20,298 nucleotides of DNA from JANQQZ01 sp039179915. GTDB lineage: Bacteria > Planctomycetota > Phycisphaerae > Phycisphaerales > UBA1924. The notes under the pieces are model-generated. The model was not told the DNA's origin. It worked only from the letters and a program-made list of their open reading frames with translations, and searched no databases. The translations under genes were made by a program, and so were the position numbers. The stretch is taken from the NCBI GenBank assembly GCA_039179915.1, contig JBCDEF010000023.1, positions 1 to 20,298 on the forward strand, written 5' to 3'. Shown piece by piece: positions 6,025 through 14,006 of this stretch; positions within the stretch are counted from its first letter, which is position 1, and each line of letters starts with the position of its first letter.

Positions 6025-6947
6025 GCGGCGCCGCGTCCGGGCCGTCGCGCGCGCCGTACGCGCTGCTTGCGCCCTTTGTGATCCTGTTCGTCGTGTTCAC
6101 GCTCTGGCCGCTGGTCCAGTCGGTGCCGCTGTCGATGAGCCACACGTTCGGCCCGGGCGCGTCGCTGCACGTGGGCTGGTCGAAGTTCTCGCTCGCGCTG
6201 GAAGACCCGCGCTTCTACACGGCGCTGCGCAACACGCTGGTGTTCACGGCCGGCTCGGTCTTCATCCAGCTGCCGGTTGCGCTCGCGTTGGCCGTCGCGC
6301 TCAACCAGCCCTGGCTCCGCGGCAGGACGCTCTTCCGGCTGGCGTTCTTTGCGCCGCAGCTGGTCGGGCTCGTGTTCACGGCGGTGCTCGCGCGGGTGCT
6401 CTTCCAGAAGCAGAACGGGCTGGCCAACACGCTGCTGGCCGAGATCGTCGGCCCGCTGAACAGCCTCGCGCCGGGCGTCTTCCCGAGCCCGGGCGCGATG
6501 CTCGAGACGCCGTGGCTCGAGGGCCTGGCGCTGACCACGCTGATCGTCACGGCGCTCTGGATGTACGCCGGCTTCAACATGGTCTTCTTCCTGGCGGCGC
6601 TGCAGAACGTCAGCCGCGAGCTCGAAGAGGCGGCGACGATCGACGGCGCCGGTCGATGGGCGCGGTTCCGCCACGTGACGATCCCCGCGATCCGGCCCGT
6701 GGCCGCGTTTGTTGTGCTGCTCTCGATCATCGGCAGCTTCCAGCTCTTCGAGATGCCCTACATCATGCTCGAGGAGGGCACCGGCCCGCGGGACAAGGGG
6801 CTGACGCTGGTGACGTACCTGTACAAGAACGGTTTCGAGGCCGGCGACCTGGGCTACGCGACCGCGATCGGCTGGCTGCTGGCGCTGCTGCTCGGCGGCG
6901 TGGCGGTGGCGCAGCGCGTGCTCGTGCGCGACGAGGCCAAGCCGTGA
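6021..6947 (+). CDS. ABC sugar transporter permease (MalF/UgpA-like)
   Basis: A 308-residue inner-membrane subunit with about six hydrophobic helices, the first at about 12-34 (LLAPFVILFVVFTLWPL). The permease EAA loop, which docks onto the ATPase, is clear from about residue 202: EEAATIDGAGRWARF followed by VTIPAIRP. It forms a heterodimeric pore with the product of 6944-7810. The GTG start overlaps the stop of the binding-protein gene in GTGA, and its own stop overlaps the next GTG in the same way. The long MalF periplasmic loop of E. coli is absent, as in most family members. Confidence 0.95.
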   Translation: MSGAASGPSRAPYALLAPFVILFVVFTLWPLVQSVPLSMSHTFGPGASLHVGWSKFSLALEDPRFYTALRNTLVFTAGSVFIQLPVALALAVALNQPWLRGRTLFRLAFFAPQLVGLVFTAVLARVLFQKQNGLANTLLAEIVGPLNSLAPGVFPSPGAMLETPWLEGLALTTLIVTALWMYAGFNMVFFLAALQNVSRELEEAATIDGAGRWARFRHVTIPAIRPVAAFVVLLSIIGSFQLFEMPYIMLEEGTGPRDKGLTLVTYLYKNGFEAGDLGYATAIGWLLALLLGGVAVAQRVLVRDEAKP

Positions 6948-7810
6948 GCCGCGGGCCGGGGTCATCCGTGCCGCTGCGGCTGGCGGCGTACGCCGTGCTC
7001 GCTGCGGCGGCCGCGGTCGTGCTCGTCCCGCTGTTGTACCTCGTGACATCGTCGTTCAAGCCGGCGGCCGACTTCTTCACGTCGATGTTCTTGCCGCTGG
7101 GCGATGGGTTCCTGGGCGTGCGGTGGGATGCGCTGACGCTCGAGCAGTTCCGCAAGCTGGGCCAGACCGATATCGATCTGCCTCGGGCGATGGTCAACTC
7201 GATTTTCTTGTCGTCGGTCACGAGCGTGCTGGCGACGCTGATCTGCGCCGCGGCCGGCTACGCGCTGACGGTCTACCGGTTCCGGGCGCGGGCCGCGGCG
7301 GACTGGCTGGTGGTCGCGGCGCTGATCATCCCCCCGCCGCTTCTGATCGCGCCGAGCTACCAATGGCTGCACACGCTGGGGCTGCTCGACAGCTATGCGG
7401 GGCTGATCCTGCCCGCGATCGCGCCGGCGTTCGGGGTCTACCTGTTCCGGCAGGCCGCGAAGCAGAGCATCCCGCCGGCGATGGTCGAGGCGGCCCGTGT
7501 CGACGGCGCGTCGGAACTGACAATCTTTTTCGGGATCGGCCTGCCGATGCTCCGGCCGATGATCGGGGCGTTTGTGATTATCACGTTCCTGGCGATGTGG
7601 AACAACTTCATCGGCCCCCAGGTCGTGCTCCAGAGCGACGCGAAGCAGCCGCTGGCTGTGGCGATCTACCAGACGCAGACGGGCTACTACAGCGACTATG
7701 GTGTGCTGATGGCCGCGACGCTCGTGGCCGTTGCGCCCGTCGCGGTCCTGTTCCTGTTCCTGCAACGCGAGTTTTTGTCCGGGCTGACGTCCGGCGCCGT
7801 CAAGGGCTAG
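6944..7810 (+). CDS. ABC sugar transporter permease (MalG/UgpE-like)
   Basis: A 288-residue partner permease with six predicted membrane helices. It starts with the usual hydrophobic first helix and LVTSSFKPAADFF. The EAA loop begins at about residue 182: EAARVDGASELTIFFGIGLP then LRP. Downstream, TFLAMWNNFIGP and QREFLSGLTSGAVKG are typical of the C-terminal part of MalG-like proteins. The start is a GTG overlapping the preceding stop (GTGA), consistent with equal production of the two subunits. A 49-base gap follows before the GH1 gene, with no terminator seen. Confidence 0.95.
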   Translation: MSRGPGSSVPLRLAAYAVLAAAAAVVLVPLLYLVTSSFKPAADFFTSMFLPLGDGFLGVRWDALTLEQFRKLGQTDIDLPRAMVNSIFLSSVTSVLATLICAAAGYALTVYRFRARAAADWLVVAALIIPPPLLIAPSYQWLHTLGLLDSYAGLILPAIAPAFGVYLFRQAAKQSIPPAMVEAARVDGASELTIFFGIGLPMLRPMIGAFVIITFLAMWNNFIGPQVVLQSDAKQPLAVAIYQTQTGYYSDYGVLMAATLVAVAPVAVLFLFLQREFLSGLTSGAVKG

Positions 7811-7859
7811 CCACGGCTCGCCCGCGGCGATCCACGATCGATTGAGCAAGGAGTTGCCC

Positions 7860-9287
7860 ATGTCCTTTCCTTCCGACTTCATCTGGGGTGCCGCGACCTC
7901 GTCGTATCAGATCGAGGGCGGGCGGACGCAGCACGGCCGCGGGCCGTCGGTGTGGGACACGTTCTGCCGCCAGCCCGGCAAGGTCCGCGGCGGCGACACG
8001 GGCGATGTCGCCAGCGACCACGTCAACCGCTACCGCGAAGATGTCGCGCTCATGAAAGAGATCGGGCTGCACGCGTACCGGCTCTCGATCGCCTGGCCGC
8101 GGGTGATGCCCGACGGCGTCGGAGCCGTCAGCGAGACCGGGCTTGCCTTCTACGACCGGCTGGTCGACGAGCTGCTGGGCGCGGGCATCCAGCCCTGGGT
8201 GACCTTGTTTCACTGGGACCTGCCGCTGTCGATCCATCACCGCGGCGGCTGGATGAACCCGGCCAGCCCCGACTGGTTCGACGAGTTCACCAAGGCGGTC
8301 GTCGATCGGCTGTCGGACCGCGTCTCGAACTGGTTCACGATCAACGAGCCGCAGGTGTTCATCGGCATGGGCTACGGCTCGGGCGAGCACGCGCCGGGGC
8401 TGAAGCTCCCGCTCGATGACCAGCTTCGCATGGGCCACCACGTGCTGCTGGCACACGGCCGCGCCGCGCGGACCATCCGCGAGCGGGCCCGCACCGCGCC
8501 GCAGATCGGATGGGCCCCGGTCGGCAAGGTCGGCATCCCCGCCGACCGCAACCGCGACCTTCAGGCCGCGCGGGACCTGACCAACACGGTCGGCGATGAC
8601 CCGGTCTGGTCCAACACCTGGTGGAGCGACCCGGTCTTCCTCGGCGGCTACCCGGAGGACGGCCTCTCGAAGTACGGCACGGCGCTCCCCGCCGGGTGGG
8701 AGCGCGAGATGGAGCTCATCCACCAGCCGACCGATTTCTATGGCGCCAACATCTACCGCGGCGAGATCGTCAGAGCGACCGATTCGGGCGAGCACCAGGT
8801 CCTGCCGCCGCGCACCGGCACGCCCCGGTCCGACTTCGGCTGGGAGATCACGCCCGACGTGCTCGAGTGGGGCGCCAGGTTCTTTTATGAACGCTACGGC
8901 AAGCCCGTGATCATCACCGAGAACGGCATGTCCAACGCCGATTGGGTCAACATCGCCGGCGAGGTGGACGACCCGCAGCGGATCGATTATGTCACCCGCC
9001 ACCTGCTGGGCCTGGGCCGGGCGATCGACGACGGCGTGCCCGTCCGCGGCTATTTCCTCTGGTCGCTGCTGGACAACTTCGAGTGGGCCGAGGGGTACCA
9101 CCAGCGGTTCGGCCTGGTGCACGTCGACTTCGAGACCCAGCAGCGCACGCCCAAGAAGTCCGCCGGCTTCTACAGACAAGTGATCGAAACCAACGGCGGG
9201 CTGCTCGGCAGCCTCCCCCGATCGGCAGCCGGCGAGGAACCGTTCATCGTCGACCGAGACCGCCGGCCGCAAGGAAACACCCCATGA
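7860..9287 (+). CDS. Glycoside hydrolase family 1 beta-glucosidase, cytoplasmic
   Basis: A 475-residue GH1 enzyme of the usual length, which removes beta-linked glucose (or related sugars) from the non-reducing end of oligosaccharides with retention. Seen: N-terminal FPSDFIWGAATSSYQIEG, the acid/base Glu163 in TINEPQ, the nucleophile Glu354 in ITENG, and YFLWSLLDNFEWAEGYHQRF with the substrate-binding Trp/Glu set. There is no signal peptide, so it acts in the cytoplasm on sugars imported by the adjacent ABC system. AAGGAG (7848-7853) lies 6 bases before the ATG at 7860, which rules out the in-frame TTG at 7842 as the start. Its stop overlaps the ATG of the next gene (ATGA). GH1 also contains phospho-beta-glucosidases, but an ABC rather than a PTS importer favours unphosphorylated substrates. 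Fine specificity (gluco, galacto, fuco) is not readable. Confidence 0.95.
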   Translation: MSFPSDFIWGAATSSYQIEGGRTQHGRGPSVWDTFCRQPGKVRGGDTGDVASDHVNRYREDVALMKEIGLHAYRLSIAWPRVMPDGVGAVSETGLAFYDRLVDELLGAGIQPWVTLFHWDLPLSIHHRGGWMNPASPDWFDEFTKAVVDRLSDRVSNWFTINEPQVFIGMGYGSGEHAPGLKLPLDDQLRMGHHVLLAHGRAARTIRERARTAPQIGWAPVGKVGIPADRNRDLQAARDLTNTVGDDPVWSNTWWSDPVFLGGYPEDGLSKYGTALPAGWEREMELIHQPTDFYGANIYRGEIVRATDSGEHQVLPPRTGTPRSDFGWEITPDVLEWGARFFYERYGKPVIITENGMSNADWVNIAGEVDDPQRIDYVTRHLLGLGRAIDDGVPVRGYFLWSLLDNFEWAEGYHQRFGLVHVDFETQQRTPKKSAGFYRQVIETNGGLLGSLPRSAAGEEPFIVDRDRRPQGNTP

Positions 9288-10639
9288 AACGCCTGCTGCT
9301 CTTCCCGCTGATCGCGATGGCCGCCACCGGATGCACCGCGCAGGACCATCGGCAGGACGCGTCGGCCCCGGCCGTCTACTCGGGCGCGATACCCGTGACC
9401 GTCGAGCGGACCGACGACGGCGTCCGGCTGCTCCGCGGCGGCACGCCCTACTTCATCAAGGGCGCCGGCGGCGATAGCCACCTCGAGATGCTCGTCGCGG
9501 CCGGCGGCAACTCGATCCGGACCTGGGGCGCCGACCAGCTCGAGCCCCGCGAATGGCCCGACGGCCGCGTCATGTCGCTCATGGACCGCGCCCACGAGCT
9601 GGGCCTGACCGTCACCGCCGGCTTCTGGGTCCAGCACCTGCCCGGCGGGTTCAAGGCCGGCGAGGGCTTCGACTACGACAACCCCGACGACGTCCAGCGC
9701 CAGCTCGACGCCGCCCGCGAATTCGCGCTCAAGTGGAAGGACCACCCGGCGCTGCTGATGTGGGGCGTGGGCAACGAAGCGATGGGCGACGACCGCGTGC
9801 GGTCGATGCAGGAGATCAACCGAGTCGCCGCCGTCTTCAAGGAAGCCGACCCGGACCACCCGACCTCGACCGTGCTCGCGGGCGTCTGGCCCGACAAGGT
9901 CCGCGTGTTCGCCGAGCACGGCACCGACATCGATGTGCTGGGCATCAACGCCTACGGCGGGGCGATCGCCGTCCCGCAGCAGACGCTCGCCCAGGGCTAC
10001 GACGGGCCCTACTTCCTCGGCGAGTACGGCCCGATCGGGCACTGGGAGACCGCGATCGCCTCGTGGGGCGCCGAGGTCGAGCAGAGCACCGCCGGCAAGG
10101 CCCGCACCTACGAAGAGTTCTACAAGGCGGCCATCGGCAACCAGCCCGACCGTGCGATCGGCGGCTACGTCTTCCTGTGGGGCAACAAGCAGGAGCGGAC
10201 CGACACCTGGTACAGCATGATCCTGCCGGGCAGAGACGGCGGCGCCGAGAAGACCGCCGCGGTCGACGTCATGACCAAGCTCTGGACCGGCCGCTGGCCC
10301 GACAACCGGGCCCCGCTGGTCGAGGGCATCGAAACGACGCTGTCGATGAGCCGGCAGCGACCGGGCGCTCAGGTCAGGGCTCAGGCGCTCGTTTCCGATC
10401 CGGACAACGATCCGCTGAGTTATCAATGGCTCGTCCGCCGCGAATCGGACGACAAGGGCGTCGGCGGCGCGGCCGAACGCGTTCCGGAGGACGTGCCCGT
10501 GACGATCGTCGGCGGGGCGCGCCGCATCACCGTCACCCTGCCCACCGAGCCCGGGGCCTACCGGCTCCATCTGTATGTTCGTGATATCAGCGGCGGCGTC
10601 GGCGCGGCGAACGTGCCGTTCTACATCGTGCCCGAGTAA
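9284..10639 (+). CDS. Lipoprotein glycoside hydrolase with clan GH-A-type TIM barrel (GH2/GH5-like)
   Basis: A 451-residue predicted lipoprotein. The signal peptide ends in a lipobox (ATG|C, Cys at about residue 17). The barrel region begins near residue 45 (GGTPYFIKGAGGD) and shows GGNSIRTWGA, HPALLMWGVGNE with the likely acid/base Glu165, and FLGEYGP with the likely nucleophile Glu247. This is the Asn-Glu plus Glu arrangement of clan GH-A retaining enzymes. It most resembles the barrel of GH2-type proteins but lacks the usual GH2 beta-sandwich domains in front. From about residue 350 comes a PKD- or cadherin-like beta domain (SDPDNDPLSYQWLV). Lipidation would place it in the periplasm or on the outer membrane, where it could shorten glycans before import. 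The ATG overlaps the GH1 stop, so translation is coupled. Family and substrate remain open. Confidence 0.82.
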   Translation: MKRLLLFPLIAMAATGCTAQDHRQDASAPAVYSGAIPVTVERTDDGVRLLRGGTPYFIKGAGGDSHLEMLVAAGGNSIRTWGADQLEPREWPDGRVMSLMDRAHELGLTVTAGFWVQHLPGGFKAGEGFDYDNPDDVQRQLDAAREFALKWKDHPALLMWGVGNEAMGDDRVRSMQEINRVAAVFKEADPDHPTSTVLAGVWPDKVRVFAEHGTDIDVLGINAYGGAIAVPQQTLAQGYDGPYFLGEYGPIGHWETAIASWGAEVEQSTAGKARTYEEFYKAAIGNQPDRAIGGYVFLWGNKQERTDTWYSMILPGRDGGAEKTAAVDVMTKLWTGRWPDNRAPLVEGIETTLSMSRQRPGAQVRAQALVSDPDNDPLSYQWLVRRESDDKGVGGAAERVPEDVPVTIVGGARRITVTLPTEPGAYRLHLYVRDISGGVGAANVPFYIVPE

Positions 10640-10676
10640 GCCAGCCCGCCGCTCGCGGCACGCGGAGACCCCACCC

Positions 10677-11786
10677 ATGGCCAGCGTCGAACTCGAGGCC
10701 GTCGGCAAGACCTACCCCGGCGGTGTGGAAGCGGTCAAACGCATCGATCTGTCGATCGACGACGGCGAGTTCCTCGTGCTCGTCGGCGGCTCGGGCTGCG
10801 GCAAGTCCACCACGCTGCGCATGATCGCGGGGCTCGAGACCATCACCGCCGGCACGATCCGCATCGGCGAACGGGTCGTCAACGACGCAGCGCCCAAAGA
10901 CCGCGATATCGCGATGGTCTTCCAGAACTACGCCCTCTACCCCCACATGACCGTCTACGACAACATGGCCTTCGCGCTCAAGATGCGGAAGATCAGACGC
11001 GGCGAGATCGACCAGCGGGTCCGCGGCGCCGCCGAGCAGCTCGGCATCACCGACCTGCTCAAGCGCAAGCCCGCGGCGCTCTCGGGCGGGCAGCGCCAGC
11101 GCGTCGCGCTCGGCAGGGCGATCGTCCGCGAGCCCGCGTGCTTCCTTTTCGACGAGCCCCTGAGCAACCTCGACGCGAAGCTCCGCGTCGCGATGCGCAG
11201 CGAGCTCAAGAGCCTGCACCAGCGGCTGCGGACGACCAGTGTCTACGTCACGCACGACCAAGAGGAAGCGATGACACTCGGCGACCGAATCTGCGTCATG
11301 GCCGACGGCGTGATCCAGCAGGCCGGCCCGCCGCTCGAGGTCTACGACCGCCCGGTCAACCGGTTCGTCGCCGGCTTCATCGGCACACCGCCGATGAACT
11401 TCGTCGAGACCGAGGTCCGCCACGAGGCGGACGCCGCGGTGCTCACCGGCCCGGGCGTCCGGGTCGTGATGCCCGGCGGGGCCGGCTGGCTCGCCGATGG
11501 GGCGAGCGTCGTGCTAGGGGTCCGGCCGCAGCATCTCGTCGAAGCGGCAACCGGCGGCGGCGTCGCGGCCGAGGCCGAGATCGACCGCGTCGAGCTGCTC
11601 GGCGACCAGATGGATGTCCATCTCTCGGTCGGCGGCTCGGCGATGGTCTCCCGCATGCCCGCCCGTTCCGGGCTCGCCGCGGGGCACACGATCCCGCTGA
11701 CGATCGGCCCGGCGCACGCGCACATCTTCGAGCCGGGCGGCTTCGGGGCCAGGCTCAACCCGCCGGGCCCGGGCGCGGTCTCATAA
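10677..11786 (+). CDS. ABC sugar transporter ATP-binding protein (MsmX/UgpC/MalK-like)
   Basis: A 369-residue cytoplasmic ATPase that powers the import complex. All nucleotide-binding motifs are intact: Walker A GGSGCGKST (37-45), Q-loop Q83, signature LSGGQ (135-139), Walker B ending D159-E160, D-loop SNLD (163-166) and switch His193 in VTHDQEEA. The C-terminal part (about 235-369) is the OB-fold (TOBE/MalK-type) regulatory domain, with GVRPQHL typical of this group. GGAG (10664-10667) lies 9 bases before the ATG. It sits 37 bases after the lipoprotein glycosidase, so this locus carries its own ATPase instead of relying on a shared one. It could still serve other importers, as MsmX-type proteins do. 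Confidence 0.96.
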   Translation: MASVELEAVGKTYPGGVEAVKRIDLSIDDGEFLVLVGGSGCGKSTTLRMIAGLETITAGTIRIGERVVNDAAPKDRDIAMVFQNYALYPHMTVYDNMAFALKMRKIRRGEIDQRVRGAAEQLGITDLLKRKPAALSGGQRQRVALGRAIVREPACFLFDEPLSNLDAKLRVAMRSELKSLHQRLRTTSVYVTHDQEEAMTLGDRICVMADGVIQQAGPPLEVYDRPVNRFVAGFIGTPPMNFVETEVRHEADAAVLTGPGVRVVMPGGAGWLADGASVVLGVRPQHLVEAATGGGVAAEAEIDRVELLGDQMDVHLSVGGSAMVSRMPARSGLAAGHTIPLTIGPAHAHIFEPGGFGARLNPPGPGAVS

Positions 11787-11817
11787 ACCCGATTAGTAGT
11801 TCGGGGTCGGCGCCCGG
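11769..11817. terminator. Symmetrical hairpin over the convergent gene ends
   Basis: CCGGGCGC (11769-11776) pairs with GCGCCCGG (11810-11817). Inside it, CCCGA (11788-11792) pairs with TCGGG (11801-11805) around an 8-base AT-rich loop that contains the stop codon of the minus-strand gene. The structure is the same read from either side, so it could act as a bidirectional terminator. No T tract follows on either strand. The outer arms lie inside the two coding regions. Confidence 0.45.
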
Positions 11818-12767
11818 AAGCTCGACAGATCCACCGAGCGGAACCACTCGATCGTCCGCGCCAGACCCTCGCGGAGCGGGACCTGCGGCTCCCAGCCGAG
11901 CTTCTCGCGCGCCAGCGTGATGTCCGGCTTCCGCTGCTTCGGGTCGTCGGCGGGCAGCGGCTTCTCGATCAGCTTCACGCCGCTGCCGGTCAGCTCGATC
12001 ACGAGCTCGGCGAGCTGCCGGATCGTGAACTCGTCCGGGTTGCCGATGTTGACCGGGCCGACGAACTCGCTCGGACCGTTCATCATCCGGATGATCGCCT
12101 CGACCAGGTCATCGCGGTAGCAGAACGAGCGGGTCTGCGAGCCGTCGCCGAAGATCGTGATGTCCTCGCCGGCGATGGCCTGGCGGATGAAGTTGCTCAC
12201 GACCCGCCCGTCGAACGGGTGCATCGTGGGCCCGTAGGTGTTGAAGATCCTGACCACGCGGATATCGACGCCGTTCTGGCGGTGGTAGTCGAAGAAGAGC
12301 GTCTCGGCGGCGCGCTTGCCCTCGTCGTAGCAGGCCCGGAGGCCGATGGGGTTGACGTTGCCGCGGTAGCTCTCGGGCTGGGGGTGCACGTCCGGATCGC
12401 CGTAGACCTCGCTGGTCGAGGCCTGGAGCACCTTGGCCCGGCATCGTTTGGCCATGCCGAGCACGTTGATCGCGCCCATGACCGAGGTCTTCATGGTCTT
12501 GATCGGGTTGTACTGGTAGTGCCCGGGCGCGGCCGGGCAGGCGAGGTTGTAGATCTCGTCGACCTCGAGCCACATCGGGTGGGTGACATCGTGGCGGACG
12601 AGCTCGAAGTTGGCCCGCTCGAGCAGGTGCGCCACGTTCGATTTCTGGCTCGTGAAGAAGTTGTCCAGGCAGACCACATCGTGGCCGTCGTTGACCAGCC
12701 TCTCGCAGAGGTGCGAGCCGAGAAAGCCCGCCCCGCCGGTGACCAGGATCCGCTTGATCTGCGACAT
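11793..12767 (-). CDS. uxs: UDP-glucuronate decarboxylase (UDP-xylose synthase), extended SDR family
   Basis: A 324-residue NAD-dependent enzyme converting UDP-glucuronate to UDP-xylose and CO2. Seen: Rossmann motif TGGAGFLG (10-17), NLACPAAPGHYQYNP, STSEVYGDP, and the catalytic pair in CYDEGKR (Tyr147, Lys151). The HPQPESYRGNVNPIG segment and the RIFNTYGPTMHP stretch are hallmarks of the UXS group rather than other sugar-nucleotide epimerases. The length matches soluble bacterial UXS, with no membrane anchor. A GGAGAAGAG stretch lies just upstream of the ATG. It is the last gene of the minus-strand operon, 29 bases after the HldD-like gene. UDP-xylose would feed surface polysaccharide or exopolysaccharide synthesis; no glycosyltransferase is in the window. 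Confidence 0.95.
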   Translation of the reverse strand: MSQIKRILVTGGAGFLGSHLCERLVNDGHDVVCLDNFFTSQKSNVAHLLERANFELVRHDVTHPMWLEVDEIYNLACPAAPGHYQYNPIKTMKTSVMGAINVLGMAKRCRAKVLQASTSEVYGDPDVHPQPESYRGNVNPIGLRACYDEGKRAAETLFFDYHRQNGVDIRVVRIFNTYGPTMHPFDGRVVSNFIRQAIAGEDITIFGDGSQTRSFCYRDDLVEAIIRMMNGPSEFVGPVNIGNPDEFTIRQLAELVIELTGSGVKLIEKPLPADDPKQRKPDITLAREKLGWEPQVPLREGLARTIEWFRSVDLSSFRAPTPNY

Positions 12768-12796
12768 CTCGCTCTTCTCCGTGGTCTCGCCCGCGG

Positions 12797-13837
12797 CTAG
12801 CCCGCGGAGCCTGTGCGACCCTTGAGGTATCGGGCATACGACTCGACGCGTTCGATCGGATCGTGCTCCGGCGTGAAACCGAGGCCGTCTGCGGCGGCTG
12901 CCATGTCGGCGCAGGTGTAGGTCTGATAAAAGCGTGCGATCGAGGCGGGCATCTCGAAGTACTCGGTCGGGCAGGACGCCGCCTCGACGCCCAGCCCGCG
13001 CCGGACGGCGTCGGCGACCTCGTTGAAGCTCGTCGCCCGGCCCGAGCCGGCGTTGTAGACACCGGGCCGCGGCTGCCCGCCGCCGAGCCCGCTCGCGGCG
13101 ATCGTCTGCGCCACGATGTCCTCGACCGGGACCTGATCCCTGGCCTGGTCCCCGCCGCTGAACAGCCGGGGCCGGCCGCCGGCGAGGATCTGCTGCGCGA
13201 GCTGGTGCGCCATCGACGCCATCGACCCCTTCGCGCCCTCGCCGGGGCCGAAGACATTGAAGTACCGCAGCCCGACGATCTGCGGCTCGGGCTCGCCCGC
13301 CGCGAGGCGTTCTTCCCGGAGCCGGCGGTGGGCGCATTCCATCAGCCACTTGCTGAAGCCGTAGACGTTCTCAGGCCGCCCGGCCGAGCCCTCGGCGAAC
13401 GGCACGCGGTCGGCGGCCTCGCCCGGCGTGCCGTAGGTCGCGGCGCTGGAGGCGTAGACCAGCGGGACCTCGGCGTCGGCCGCGGTCTCGAGCATGAAGC
13501 GCCACGCCTCGCCCGCGTTCTCGCGGATCATCTCCGCTTCGTCATCGATCGTGGTATTGGTGATCGCCCCGAGGTGGATGATCGCCGCCGGCCGCCGCTC
13601 GACGACCAGCGACGTCCAGTCGACCCTGTCGACGCTCTCAGGGACGACCTCGCCGGCGAACGGGGCGCCGGCGATCCGGTCGCATGATTCAACGAGCGTG
13701 GCGAACGAACCGGACCGCATCGGATCGATCACGACCGCGTGCGAGCCGGGGTGATCCCGCTGGAGGGTCGCGGCCAGGTTCGACGCGATGAAGCCGCAGC
13801 CCCCGGTGATGACGATGCAGGGCGGGTTACCGGTCAT
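12797..13837 (-). CDS. hldD: ADP-L-glycero-D-manno-heptose-6-epimerase-like protein
   Basis: A 346-residue extended short-chain dehydrogenase/reductase. It has a Rossmann motif TGGCGFIASN (11-20), YASSAATYG (128-136), the YxxxK pair Tyr159/Lys163 in NVYGFSKWLME, and the HldD hallmark FNVFGPGEGAKGSMASMAHQL followed by ARDQVPVEDI. HldD makes ADP-L-glycero-D-manno-heptose for the inner core of lipopolysaccharide, which fits a diderm cell. The ATG at 13837 lies inside the end of the upstream 54-residue gene, so the two overlap by 11 bases and are probably translationally coupled. The other heptose genes are not in the window. The real substrate might be a related NDP-sugar. Confidence 0.88.
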   Translation of the reverse strand: MTGNPPCIVITGGCGFIASNLAATLQRDHPGSHAVVIDPMRSGSFATLVESCDRIAGAPFAGEVVPESVDRVDWTSLVVERRPAAIIHLGAITNTTIDDEAEMIRENAGEAWRFMLETAADAEVPLVYASSAATYGTPGEAADRVPFAEGSAGRPENVYGFSKWLMECAHRRLREERLAAGEPEPQIVGLRYFNVFGPGEGAKGSMASMAHQLAQQILAGGRPRLFSGGDQARDQVPVEDIVAQTIAASGLGGGQPRPGVYNAGSGRATSFNEVADAVRRGLGVEAASCPTEYFEMPASIARFYQTYTCADMAAAADGLGFTPEHDPIERVESYARYLKGRTGSAG

Positions 13838-13991
13838 CGGGGGACTCCAAGGCGTCGGCGTTCTGGTCCGTGGCGGCCGCCCCGCCCGCGAAGACGATCG
13901 GGGGCGTCGGGGCGCGGTGCCAGTACCACGCGGCCGATCCGAGGATCAGCACCGCGGCGACCGCTTCCTGCTTGCCGAATCGTCGCTTCAT
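13827..13991 (-). CDS. Small single-pass membrane protein, 54 residues, unrecognised
   Basis: An open frame of 54 residues running from an ATG at 13991 to a TAA at 13827-13829, too short for many gene finders. It starts MKRRFGKQE, then a hydrophobic segment (about residues 10-24, AVAAVLILGSAAWYW), then a Pro/Ala-rich and finally acidic tail ending ESPDDR. The basic start suggests an N-in, C-out orientation. GGAG lies about 10 bases before the ATG. It begins 15 bases after the secDF stop and overlaps the HldD-like gene by 11 bases, filling exactly the gap in the operon, which supports it as a real gene. Function unknown; a small partner of SecDF-YajC is one possibility, without direct evidence. 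Confidence 0.65.
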   Translation of the reverse strand: MKRRFGKQEAVAAVLILGSAAWYWHRAPTPPIVFAGGAAATDQNADALESPDDR

Positions 13992-14006
13992 CAGCCGGGG
14001 CTCCGA

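Noticed and set aside
7842..7859. TTG at 7842 as the GH1 start
   Set aside because: The AAGGAG ribosome site lies after that TTG and is correctly spaced for the ATG at 7860.
7800..10708. Long minus-strand open frames antisense to the GH1 and lipoprotein glycosidase genes
   Set aside because: They mirror the third-position GC of real genes and show no protein family features.
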